33,698 nucleotides of DNA from a virus: positions 1 to 33,698 of IMG/VR virus record IMGVR_UViG_3300020430_000055. The stretch is one strand, 5' to 3'. Below, one piece after another: positions 26,285 to 31,845 of the stretch (position 1 is the first letter of the stretch; each line of letters begins with the position of its first letter). The notes beneath the pieces were generated by a model. The model saw nothing but the letters and a program-made list of their open reading frames with translations. It ran no database searches and was not told where the DNA came from. A program made the position numbers and the translations under genes.

Positions 26285-27481
26285 TTATCTTAGTCTCTCT
26301 AAAAATGTTTCAACCGTAACCGGTTCAGGATGATTAACAACATAAAATTCAATCCAGACTCTATATCTATTTTGATCTGGATTAGAATTAACATTTACTC
26401 TCACCAACCTTACTCTTGGTTCGTGATTTATTAAAACTTCTTCAATCTTCTTAGCCAAAAAGACTTCAGTAAGTGGTGTCATAGGTTCAAATAAAATATC
26501 TCTTACATTTGATCCTATTTCTGGGTGAAAAGGTTTCTCATAATGATTTAAGTTAATGAGATTTCTTACACTTCTTTTTACAGCATTTACACCTTCAAGT
26601 TTTACAATATCTTTTGTTGTAGGGTGTCTCGTAAAATTTAAATTCAAATCTTTCCATACTTTAGTATTTCTCTTAGTCCCCGTAGAGCTGGTATAATTAT
26701 ATGCCATACTTCTATTTATATTGGCAACTACGGACATTTTTAATATTCTATCATAGTATCCTGCATAATTGTGAAGTCTAATAGTGAATGTGAAAGTTGT
26801 ATCAGTCGTAACCGTGGGTGCAGTTCCTTCAATTCTATTATTAACTAGACTTAATCCATCAGGCAAACTACCTGATACTAATTCAGTATAGATATATCTA
26901 AATGCCTGACCACCTGCAGCCTTAAATTGTGAGACATAAGTAGGACTATCATCAATTAATATTTTGCCTGATCCCCCAAAAGTGCCCTTGTTAAAATTTT
27001 GAGCAAAGTTAATACTACCTGTGGGTGCAAATGATGATAAGTTAGAACTAACCCAAGATGTTTTTTCACTATTACCAGTCGACCCTGCTTCAGTTGTTAA
27101 TATAGAGTAACTACCGTGTATTGACTTTACTAAATCTAATACGCCTTTACCACTATCTAAAAATACCTGAGGTAGCACAGATAAACCTGCAAAGAACCCA
27201 GGTGTATTATTTGATATTTGTTGTGTAATAGAGGTCGTAGTAGTATCAGCATCTAAAAGATTATCAACACCATATAACTGAGCAAGTTTAATATTAAAAC
27301 CTGCAAGTGTATTATCCATATCAACAAAGATAGTGCTAGATCCTGTTCTATGAGTATTTAAAAATAACTCTAAATCATTAGTTGAATTTTCTGTTTTAAT
27401 AGGTAAATCTAGATTTATTGTTTGACCACTTTTGATATTTACAAAGTTATCATTATCCTGTACTGTCCAATCATTAGCCAT
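26285..27481 (-). CDS. gp25: Baseplate wedge gp25 fused to HAD 5'-nucleotidase and Ig-like domains
   Basis: 398 residues with three domains. (1) Residues about 49-196 read as a HAD-superfamily 5'(3')-nucleotidase: motif I FVDMDNTLAGF (Asp54, Asp56, Thr58), cap loop TPGFFAGLSVLP, motif II SILTTE (Thr129/130), motif III Lys140 in SEKTSWV, motif IV KILIDDSP (Asp177, Asp178) and AAGGQAFRY. (2) About 197-255 is a putative Ig (He_PIG) domain with SGSLPDGLSL and RIEGTAP. (3) About 275-398 is gp25: LINLNHYEKPFHPEIGSNV, ILFEPMTPLTE, LINHEPRVRLVRVNV match T4 gp25 (132 residues), including the EPR core shared with contractile-system lysozyme-like wedge proteins. gp25 links wedges to the tube base. Whether the nucleotidase domain is active in the virion is unknown, but all four motifs are intact. 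The reading frame is continuous. Confidence 0.9.
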   Translation of the reverse strand: MANDWTVQDNDNFVNIKSGQTINLDLPIKTENSTNDLELFLNTHRTGSSTIFVDMDNTLAGFNIKLAQLYGVDNLLDADTTTTSITQQISNNTPGFFAGLSVLPQVFLDSGKGVLDLVKSIHGSYSILTTEAGSTGNSEKTSWVSSNLSSFAPTGSINFAQNFNKGTFGGSGKILIDDSPTYVSQFKAAGGQAFRYIYTELVSGSLPDGLSLVNNRIEGTAPTVTTDTTFTFTIRLHNYAGYYDRILKMSVVANINRSMAYNYTSSTGTKRNTKVWKDLNLNFTRHPTTKDIVKLEGVNAVKRSVRNLINLNHYEKPFHPEIGSNVRDILFEPMTPLTEVFLAKKIEEVLINHEPRVRLVRVNVNSNPDQNRYRVWIEFYVVNHPEPVTVETFLERLR

Positions 27482-27483
27482 TT

Positions 27484-27774
27484 TTAACCTCCTGCAAATA
27501 CATTAGAGGAACCTGCAGCCACAGAGGTGCAACCTGATATGCCATCACCTACTCTACCACAACCTAGATTATTTACTTTCACCGTAGATGAACCTGAAGC
27601 AATAGGTGCTGAGTGTGAAGGACATGGAGTCCCAGGTAATAGGTGTGATGTATTATTATCACTTTGCCTAGATACAGCAATCCCATTACAGAATACATTT
27701 GGTGAACCCTGAGCTCTAGTCATACCAGAGCAGTGTGCAACATCAGCGTCTCCTATTCTTGTTACTGCCGGCAT
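27484..27774 (-). CDS. gp5.4: PAAR-repeat central spike tip protein (gp5.4-like)
   Basis: 96 residues, almost the consensus PAAR protein: PAVTRIGDADVAHCSG at the start, GSPNVFCNGIAVSRQ, then PCPSHSAPIASGSSTVKVN and GCGRVGDGISGCTSVAAGSS. The metal ligands of the family are present (His14, His44, Cys51, His54), so it should fold as a zinc-stabilised cone capping the gp5 spike and pierce the outer membrane first. T4 gp5.4 has about the same length and also lies next to gp6. It has no C-terminal effector extension. The start overlaps the preceding stop as TAATG and the gp25 fusion starts 2 bases after its stop. Confidence 0.96.
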   Translation of the reverse strand: MPAVTRIGDADVAHCSGMTRAQGSPNVFCNGIAVSRQSDNNTSHLLPGTPCPSHSAPIASGSSTVKVNNLGCGRVGDGISGCTSVAAGSSNVFAGG

Positions 27775-27971
27775 TATTTTTTCTCCCGTTTCATTAATCG
27801 CTTTAACTTATCATCAAAAGTTGCAATTAGTTCGTGTTCTTCTTCACTATGAGGAGGTTCTGGGTATTCAGGTTTAAAGACTATCACATTATCAAAAAAA
27901 TCAGGAATATCATTATAATCAGAAAACTCTAATAAATCTGTACCTATCTTTACGATAAATTGACCTTTCAC
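27774..27971 (-). CDS. Small hypothetical protein before PAAR
   Basis: 65 residues starting with GTG at 27971, overlapping the previous stop as GTGA, and ending on the PAAR start as TAATG. The first 30 residues look beta-stranded (GQFIVKIGTDLLEF), the middle is acidic and proline-rich (EYPEPPHSEEEHEL), and the end is a basic helix (DDKLKRLMKREKK). Not recognised. Tight coupling on both sides to spike and baseplate genes suggests a late assembly or virion role. Confidence 0.7.
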   Translation of the reverse strand: MKGQFIVKIGTDLLEFSDYNDIPDFFDNVIVFKPEYPEPPHSEEEHELIATFDDKLKRLMKREKK

Positions 27972-28114
27972 CTACCTTGGCCTCTATATGCCTTGTATGA
28001 TCTTCTTTTTGACTTATTCATTGTACTCGTAATAGGTTTTCTACCTTGAGAAGTGCCTTTTATTGTTGGAGTATGTCCTGAATTAACGCCAAAGTGTTTC
28101 GATACTTTTGCCAT
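27968..28114 (-). CDS. Small basic hypothetical protein
   Basis: 48 residues from ATG 28114 (MAKVSKHFGVNSGHT), ending with a Lys/Arg/Tyr-rich stretch (MNKSKRRSYKAYRGQGR). The net charge is strongly positive and no hydrophobic segment is present. The stop overlaps the GTG start of the next gene, and the start follows the upstream stop by 2 bases, so it sits in an unbroken chain of small late genes. It is too short for confident family assignment; nucleic-acid or phosphate binding is possible from composition only. Confidence 0.6.
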   Translation of the reverse strand: MAKVSKHFGVNSGHTPTIKGTSQGRKPITSTMNKSKRRSYKAYRGQGR

Positions 28115-28116
28115 AA

Positions 28117-28224
28117 TTACTTTTTCTTTTTCTTAGTTGTTTTTTTCTTCTTTTTAGGTGCTTTTTCTGATTTTGGCCAGAAAACTTCTAATCCATCTCT
28201 AAAAAATTTTAAAACTTCATTCAT
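28117..28224 (-). CDS. Tiny lysine-tailed protein
   Basis: 35 residues from ATG 28224. The first 20 (MNEVLKFFRDGLEVFWPKSE) form a possible amphipathic helix, and the last 15 (KAPKKKKKTTKKKKK) contain 11 lysines. The ribosome binding site AAGGAG, 6 bases before the ATG, is among the strongest in the window and argues that this is a real gene in spite of its size. It overlaps nothing, with 2-base gaps on both sides. A poly-lysine tail suits binding to DNA or to an acidic partner during assembly. Confidence 0.6.
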   Translation of the reverse strand: MNEVLKFFRDGLEVFWPKSEKAPKKKKKTTKKKKK

Positions 28225-28226
28225 TT

Positions 28227-28397
28227 TTATCTCCTTGTGCCGAAGGTTGTACCTTCTATTGTTACTTTTACGGATCTTCTAATCAAAATACTAGGATTTA
28301 CAATATCCACGATATATTCGTGTCTATCCAACACTAAATTCCATACAAAATTGTGTGATTCGTACAATTTCACACCATCATAACAAGGATCCGTCAT
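28227..28397 (-). CDS. Small hypothetical protein, first gene of the late block
   Basis: 56 residues from ATG 28397 (MTDPCYDGVKLYESHNFVW). The remainder reads as beta strands (HEYIVDIVNPSILIRRSVKVTIEGTTFG). Not recognised. It is the first minus-strand gene after the divergent control region. No Shine-Dalgarno sequence precedes it; instead a TATAAATA element ends 6 bases before the ATG, which predicts a nearly leaderless mRNA. The AAGGAG of the next gene lies inside its last codons. Confidence 0.6.
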   Translation of the reverse strand: MTDPCYDGVKLYESHNFVWNLVLDRHEYIVDIVNPSILIRRSVKVTIEGTTFGTRR

Positions 28398-28403
28398 ATC
28401 CAC

Positions 28404-28411
28404 TATTTATA
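28404..28411 (-). promoter_or_regulatory. T4-type late promoter element at the head of the baseplate block
   Basis: Exact TATAAATA on the minus strand in the divergent gap, 6 bases before the first ATG (TATAAATAGTGGATATG). It is well placed to drive the spike, gp25, gp6 and gp7-position genes as one late transcript. Confidence 0.7.
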
Positions 28412-28464
28412 AGACCTGCCAAGATGTATTTTTTTCGCATTTTTCCGTCATTTTCTTGATTTTT

Positions 28465-28484
28465 CGCAGTTTTCTGCGTTTTTT
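28465..28484 (+). terminator. Possible small rho-independent terminator
   Basis: CGCAG-TTTT-CTGCG forms a 5-bp stem with a 4-base loop, followed by six T's on the plus strand. No plus-strand gene precedes it, so it would stop antisense transcription out of the late block; it could also just be part of the TTTTCGC repeat pattern. Confidence 0.35.
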
Positions 28485-28547
28485 CTAAGTTATTGATTTT
28501 AAACGAAAGAAAATAGCGTTTCCCTCAAAAAATATGCCATTTTTCGC

Positions 28548-28576
28548 TTGTTTTCGCAGTTTCCCTAGTGTATAAT
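28548..28576 (+). promoter_or_regulatory. Sigma70-like promoter for the plus-strand operon
   Basis: TTGTTT at 28548-28553 and a perfect TATAAT at 28571-28576 are separated by 17 bases. The first gene starts 32 bases downstream with AAAAGGA before its ATG. No TATAAATA precedes any plus-strand gene here, which suits early or middle expression by host polymerase. Confidence 0.6.
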
Positions 28577-28608
28577 TATCGTATATTAACTAAACAAAAG
28601 GACTAAAA

Positions 28609-28791
28609 ATGAATAATTTTGAATATAAAACAAAATATCAAGTTTTCAGAGAATTCAAAGAGTGTAAAGATATCTTTGCTAAACTAGATTATGCTAAACA
28701 ATTAAAAAAAGATCAATATGACTATTATTATGATATTGACCTAGACGGCGTAATCAGAAAATTACAAAATTTAATCGTAATCAATCATTAA
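28609..28791 (+). CDS. Small hypothetical protein, first gene of the plus-strand operon
   Basis: 60 residues, charged and aromatic (YKTKYQVFREFKECKDIF, QYDYYYDIDLDGVIRKL), probably all helical. AAAAGGACTAAAA before the ATG is a fair ribosome binding site. There is no membrane segment or known motif. It lies 32 bases after the TATAAT and 13 bases before the next gene. Small early proteins of phages often bind and redirect host proteins, but no specific target is indicated. Confidence 0.65.
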   Translation: MNNFEYKTKYQVFREFKECKDIFAKLDYAKQLKKDQYDYYYDIDLDGVIRKLQNLIVINH

Positions 28792-28804
28792 GGAGGACAA
28801 TATA

Positions 28805-29044
28805 ATGAAAAATTTTGATGTAAATAACGATATTCAGTCAACAATGACTGAGTTAAAAAATCTAAAGGCAGAATATAATGCTGTTCTTGCTGGCGCTTAC
28901 ATGGGTGATGAAAACCTAATCGGCGATAAAATAGAAAGAGTTGCTAATTCGATTAATCTAACAATCGAAGATGTTATGGATATGGATTTCGATAATGAAC
29001 AAAGTATCTATTCTGAATTTGCAACTGAAGGGCTGTTATCATAA
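28805..29044 (+). CDS. Small acidic hypothetical protein
   Basis: 79 residues preceded by AAGGAGG, one of the best Shine-Dalgarno sequences in the window, 8 bases before the ATG, so high translation is expected. Predicted helices at about 7-32 (DIQSTMTELKNLKAEYNAVL) and 35-60 (NLIGDKIERVANSINLTIED) are followed by an acidic tail (MDMDFDNEQSIYSEF). Overall charge is strongly negative, as in several phage inhibitors that mimic DNA, though it is too short to argue this strongly. The stop overlaps the next start as TAATG. Confidence 0.7.
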   Translation: MKNFDVNNDIQSTMTELKNLKAEYNAVLAGAYMGDENLIGDKIERVANSINLTIEDVMDMDFDNEQSIYSEFATEGLLS

Positions 29045-29190
29045 TGGATGTTATTGCAATTACACTTTATCTTTTTGTAATTTTTATGTGCATTTATTCA
29101 TTATACATTTTAGGTAAAATGAAATACCATGTTGATAAAATTTCAATAGAATTAAATAGAATGTCAGAAAGTATAAAAAAATGGAAATAG
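29044..29190 (+). CDS. Tiny single-span membrane protein
   Basis: 48 residues. Residues 3-23 (VIAITLYLFVIFMCIYSLYI) form one clear transmembrane helix, followed by a basic amphipathic tail (KMKYHVDKISIELNRMSESIKKW). The start sits on the preceding stop as TAATG, which supports real translation through coupling. No known motif. It is similar in build to small inner-membrane phage proteins with holin, antiholin or exclusion roles, but no specific function can be assigned. Confidence 0.55.
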   Translation: MDVIAITLYLFVIFMCIYSLYILGKMKYHVDKISIELNRMSESIKKWK

Positions 29191-29237
29191 TTTTACTTAC
29201 CTTACCGGTAGTGCTTGTTTATATTATACTGAGCTAA
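29181..29237 (+). CDS. Possible 18-residue hydrophobic leader peptide
   Basis: An 18-residue frame (MEIVLLTLPVVLVYIILS) begins in the last codons of the previous gene and ends on the ATG of the next as TAATG. It may be a coupling peptide that carries ribosomes to the next gene, or chance. Confidence 0.3.
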   Translation: MEIVLLTLPVVLVYIILS

Positions 29238-29413
29238 TGATCAAAGGTTGTGTAGGATTTTGCCATATACATGGTAGACTATTTGGCGAAATGTTACTGG
29301 TAAGAGGTAAAAGAGTCATACACATACCTTTATTTTATCCGTTATATATATTAATGCGAAATATCTATTCTAGCAAAATGGGTAAATTTTTATATAAAAT
29401 AAGTGAGTATTAA
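29237..29413 (+). CDS. Small basic hypothetical protein
   Basis: 58 residues (MIKGCVGFCHIHGRLF ...), with a weakly hydrophobic centre (VIHIPLFYPLYILM) and a basic C-terminus (SSKMGKFLYKISEY). Cys5, Cys9, His10 and His12 at the N-terminus form a compact CxxxCHxH cluster that could bind metal. It is joined to the preceding frame by TAATG and to the oxygenase gene by a 2-base gap. Not recognised; evidence for translation is the continuous coupling of the operon. Confidence 0.45.
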   Translation: MIKGCVGFCHIHGRLFGEMLLVRGKRVIHIPLFYPLYILMRNIYSSKMGKFLYKISEY

Positions 29414-29415
29414 TT

Positions 29416-30072
29416 ATGTTAAGAAATATATGCTGGGTATTCTCAGGCGAACACGGCCTCTCAAAAGAGCGCTGTGATTTTTTGGTTAGGCGAGGTCTTG
29501 AAGCACAGGAACAAATTGCAACCCACCAAAACGAAAATCAAACATATTCAAGTGATGATAAAGTTAGAGCAAGTCGTATATCTTGGTTACACGGTGAGGA
29601 TATCTATGAATGTGTAAGGCCATTTGTTAATAAAGCAAATGAAGAAGCGGGTTGGCGCTTTGATGTAAGACAAATAGAGAATATACAATTTACAAAATAT
29701 GGTCTAAATCAACATTACGATTGGCATATAGATGGCGACTCTGATCATTTTGCCAGTAAAGTTTTAACACCTAATAAAAAAGAATATGCTATTAATGAAA
29801 CACCTGATCATTCTATGGTTGGCATGTGCAGAAAAATAAGTGTATCTATACAACTATCAAATAGTGAAGATTATGAAGGTGGCAATATGTACTTTACAGA
29901 CTTACCTAAACATAGTCAAACAAGCGAATTACAAACATGGACAAATGAGAGATTTAGAGAACGAGGTGCAGTATTAGTTTTTCCATCTTTCATTAGACAC
30001 AAAGTAGAACCCGTTACAAAAGGCACACGATTGAGTGCTGTTGCCTGGTTTAACGGCCCACCATTCAGATAA
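29416..30072 (+). CDS. 2OG-Fe(II) dioxygenase (prolyl-4-hydroxylase / PiuC-like)
   Basis: 218 residues forming a complete 2-oxoglutarate and iron dependent oxygenase. The facial triad is HxD at His104-Asp106 (QHYDWHIDGD) and His195 (FIRHKVEPV). Arg205 (GTRLSAVAWF) is placed to bind the 2OG carboxylate. Other family marks are FTKYGLNQHYDWH, SVSIQLSNSEDYEGG and GAVLVFPSF. Such enzymes couple oxidation of 2-oxoglutarate to hydroxylation of protein, lipid or nucleic-acid substrates. T4-like marine phages often encode one or more; the substrates are mostly unknown. It has no signal peptide, so it is cytoplasmic. It is followed after 1 base by a second oxygenase of another subfamily. Confidence 0.92.
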   Translation: MLRNICWVFSGEHGLSKERCDFLVRRGLEAQEQIATHQNENQTYSSDDKVRASRISWLHGEDIYECVRPFVNKANEEAGWRFDVRQIENIQFTKYGLNQHYDWHIDGDSDHFASKVLTPNKKEYAINETPDHSMVGMCRKISVSIQLSNSEDYEGGNMYFTDLPKHSQTSELQTWTNERFRERGAVLVFPSFIRHKVEPVTKGTRLSAVAWFNGPPFR

Positions 30073-30073
30073 G

Positions 30074-30781
30074 ATGTATTTAGAATACAAAAAAGAAATT
30101 ATACCTAAAGCATTAATTCTAGAAACCATGATTCCTGAGGATATGGTTATTAGATTAAATGAATTATTAGATAAAGTTTCTGAAGATAAAAAATATAAGT
30201 TTGAACATAATGCAGCCCCAACACTTGCAGGTGTTATTAAAAAAGGATTTCAAGTTTATCTAGATCAAAAAGAATCCATCATACAAGAATATACAAACTT
30301 AACACACGAATTATCAAAAAAGTATATTCAAGAGTTTTCTATTATATCACAAAATAATTATTCTAACAAAATGATAAAGACTGAGGATATATGGTCAGTT
30401 CATCAATATGAAGGTGACTATAATCCTATTCATTCTCATAATGTGCCAGGTAGCGTACCTGGATTTGCTACCGTATTATGGACAAAAGTGCCTGAACAAT
30501 TAGAAGCAATTAGTCCAGATAAAAAATTATACGAGACAAAAGGATTGATAAGAGATTTTGGTTTAAATGGCATTACGGATGGTCACTTATGTTTTATGAC
30601 TGATCCGACAACATCAATAGACGAGATAGAAAGATTTAAATTTTCAGGAACAAGTTTAGTGCAACCAGTAGTAGGAAAGTTAGTGTTGTTTCCACTACAT
30701 ATAAATCACTTAGTTTACCCATTTGAAGGTAAAGGTGAGAGGCGATCAATCGCTAGTAATATATCTTGTACTAATGTCTAA
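30074..30781 (+). CDS. Second 2OG-Fe(II) oxygenase (phage-type, HxH variant)
   Basis: 235 residues from ATG 30074, one base after the previous stop; a frame starting upstream at 30035 overlaps the first oxygenase and is rejected. The C-terminal half has the marks of the putative 2OG-Fe(II) oxygenase family frequent in marine phages (like PF13759): NPIHSHNVPGS with His120 and His122, then GKLVLFPLHINHLVYPF with His212, and ERRSIASNI supplying the 2OG-binding Arg. The metal motif thus reads HxH...H instead of HxD...H, as is usual in that family. The N-terminal 100 residues are helical and charged. The gene ends 8 bases into the next one. It is likely to hydroxylate a different substrate from its neighbour, or the same one in sequence. 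Confidence 0.82.
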   Translation: MYLEYKKEIIPKALILETMIPEDMVIRLNELLDKVSEDKKYKFEHNAAPTLAGVIKKGFQVYLDQKESIIQEYTNLTHELSKKYIQEFSIISQNNYSNKMIKTEDIWSVHQYEGDYNPIHSHNVPGSVPGFATVLWTKVPEQLEAISPDKKLYETKGLIRDFGLNGITDGHLCFMTDPTTSIDEIERFKFSGTSLVQPVVGKLVLFPLHINHLVYPFEGKGERRSIASNISCTNV

Positions 30782-31184
30782 GAAAATATTCCCAGCAATA
30801 TCTGATAAAATAATGTTTACGGGTCCTAAAAACCCTAAGGACTTATTACCTAAATGTGTAGTACCATACAATAAAGATTTTAATATAAAGGCATATGGGT
30901 TTAGTTCTGAAGGCTATCTTATGCCTTGTTGTTGGACTATTGAAGAAGAAAATAATGATTTTGCAGAATTAAAAAAAGAAAAACTGAATATAAAAAATGT
31001 TGAAAAAATAGAAGATATTACAAATTCAGACGAGTGGAAAAACTTTGCAAATATATTAATTAATAAACCTCAACAGGCACCTAATCTGTGCTGGTTTTTC
31101 TGTGGCAAAAAAGAAAAACAAAACGAACAGTCTGTGCTATATGATACTGAGGGTAATACAAAGATACAAGGACCAAAGGCTTAG
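30774..31184 (+). CDS. Cysteine-rich protein resembling an isolated SPASM-type domain
   Basis: 136 residues from ATG 30774, overlapping the preceding gene by 8 bases; the longer frame from 30723 lies inside that gene. The cysteines are Cys28 (LPKCVVPYNKDFNI), Cys52-Cys53 (GYLMPCCWT) and Cys106/Cys110 (NLCWFFCGKK). A lone Cys, then 'YGFSSEGYLMPCC', then a late Cys pair is the pattern of the C-terminal SPASM or twitch domains that bind auxiliary Fe-S clusters in radical-SAM peptide-modifying enzymes. The CxxxCxxC radical-SAM motif itself is absent, so it cannot be such an enzyme alone. It could be a substrate-binding or electron-transfer partner, or a zinc protein. It is the last gene of the operon. 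Confidence 0.55.
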   Translation: MSKKIFPAISDKIMFTGPKNPKDLLPKCVVPYNKDFNIKAYGFSSEGYLMPCCWTIEEENNDFAELKKEKLNIKNVEKIEDITNSDEWKNFANILINKPQQAPNLCWFFCGKKEKQNEQSVLYDTEGNTKIQGPKA

Positions 31185-31230
31185 CCCTATTCTGAGGGAA
31201 CGACACCCATATATATAAGATTAATGATCC

Positions 31231-31845
31231 CTACTTCCCGTTATAATAATCAAACCAGCGTCTTACTATCTTAGGTACTATCCACTTTCTAGGATACCAA
31301 ACTTTAACACCATCTAATTGTTGCTGTCTAGTGCAACCTTTCTTTGCCCAATACTTATAACTTGGCATAATGGTACCATCTGGTAACATAAACTCAAAAC
31401 TTCTCTGTCTAGACTTCTTATCCAAATAAGAGAAACCTTTAAACATAATAGATACCGCTTTGTCTTTGTATAATTCTATCTTATGAAAGTCATCTAATTT
31501 AGTATCACTACTAAACGACCCAGGCCGCCTGTTTTTGATAGTCTTTTCGCCTGTGTGTCTATTGACTATGATTTCTTTATAACCGCCGTAAACGATAAAT
31601 GTGTGCATCCTCCATGGGTGATTATGGAAATCGGTATAGTCATTATACATTATGTTTATTACCAAATGATTTAGAATTGGTATCCAACCAAATGGGAATA
31701 TTCTGAGTATGTAGAAAAATTTGCCATTACTACCTTCGACTGCTGGCATGGCATTAACTTCGTGAATGAATAACCAGTTCTTACAAAATCGTAAAAACCA
31801 GCCATCATTTTTTTCTTGTTCTTTTATTAAATCAATGTAATTCAT
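31231..31845 (-). CDS. Cupin-like protein
   Basis: 204 residues from ATG 31845; an in-frame GTG at 31854 would add three. The central region (DFHNHPWRMHTFIVYGGYKE, then RRPGSFSSDTKLDDFHKIEL) has the HxH ... His spacing of a metal-binding cupin barrel: His-Asn-His-Pro-Trp in the first motif and DFHKIEL as the second. The C-terminus (KKGCTRQQQLDGVKVWYPRKW) is basic. Small cupins like this are common next to sugar-modifying genes in marine phages and may act as epimerases, dioxygenases or binding proteins; nothing fixes which. It overlaps the upstream sulfotransferase-like gene by 14 bases and ends 46 bases from the converging plus-strand operon. Confidence 0.65.
   Translation of the reverse strand: MNYIDLIKEQEKNDGWFLRFCKNWLFIHEVNAMPAVEGSNGKFFYILRIFPFGWIPILNHLVINIMYNDYTDFHNHPWRMHTFIVYGGYKEIIVNRHTGEKTIKNRRPGSFSSDTKLDDFHKIELYKDKAVSIMFKGFSYLDKKSRQRSFEFMLPDGTIMPSYKYWAKKGCTRQQQLDGVKVWYPRKWIVPKIVRRWFDYYNGK

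Larger units (their letters stand above)
28412..28608. promoter_or_regulatory. Divergent control region with TTTTCGC repeats
   Basis: About 200 bases without a gene between the leftward late block and the rightward operon. One strand is markedly T-rich. TTTTCGC occurs at 28432, 28461, 28541 and 28551, and the copies at 28461 and 28551 extend to TTTTCGCAGTTT. It also holds a small hairpin (28465-28478) and a host-type promoter (28548-28576). It may carry regulatory-protein sites or an origin; the sequence does not decide. Confidence 0.6.

Noticed and set aside
26713-26720. TATAAATA on the minus strand within the gp25 fusion gene
   Set aside because: It lies inside the coding sequence just before the gp25 domain, with no start codon at suitable spacing. 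It could in theory express gp25 alone, but a single chance match in AT-rich DNA is as likely.
28094-28282. A plus-strand frame rich in Phe and Leu
   Set aside because: Its run of phenylalanines is the complement of the lysine codons of the tiny gene at 28117-28224, which has a strong ribosome binding site; the plus frame has none.
31185-31198. Hairpin CCCT-ATTCTG-AGGG after the plus-strand operon
   Set aside because: The stem has only four pairs and no T run follows on either strand, so I do not call it a terminator, although the converging genes would need one.
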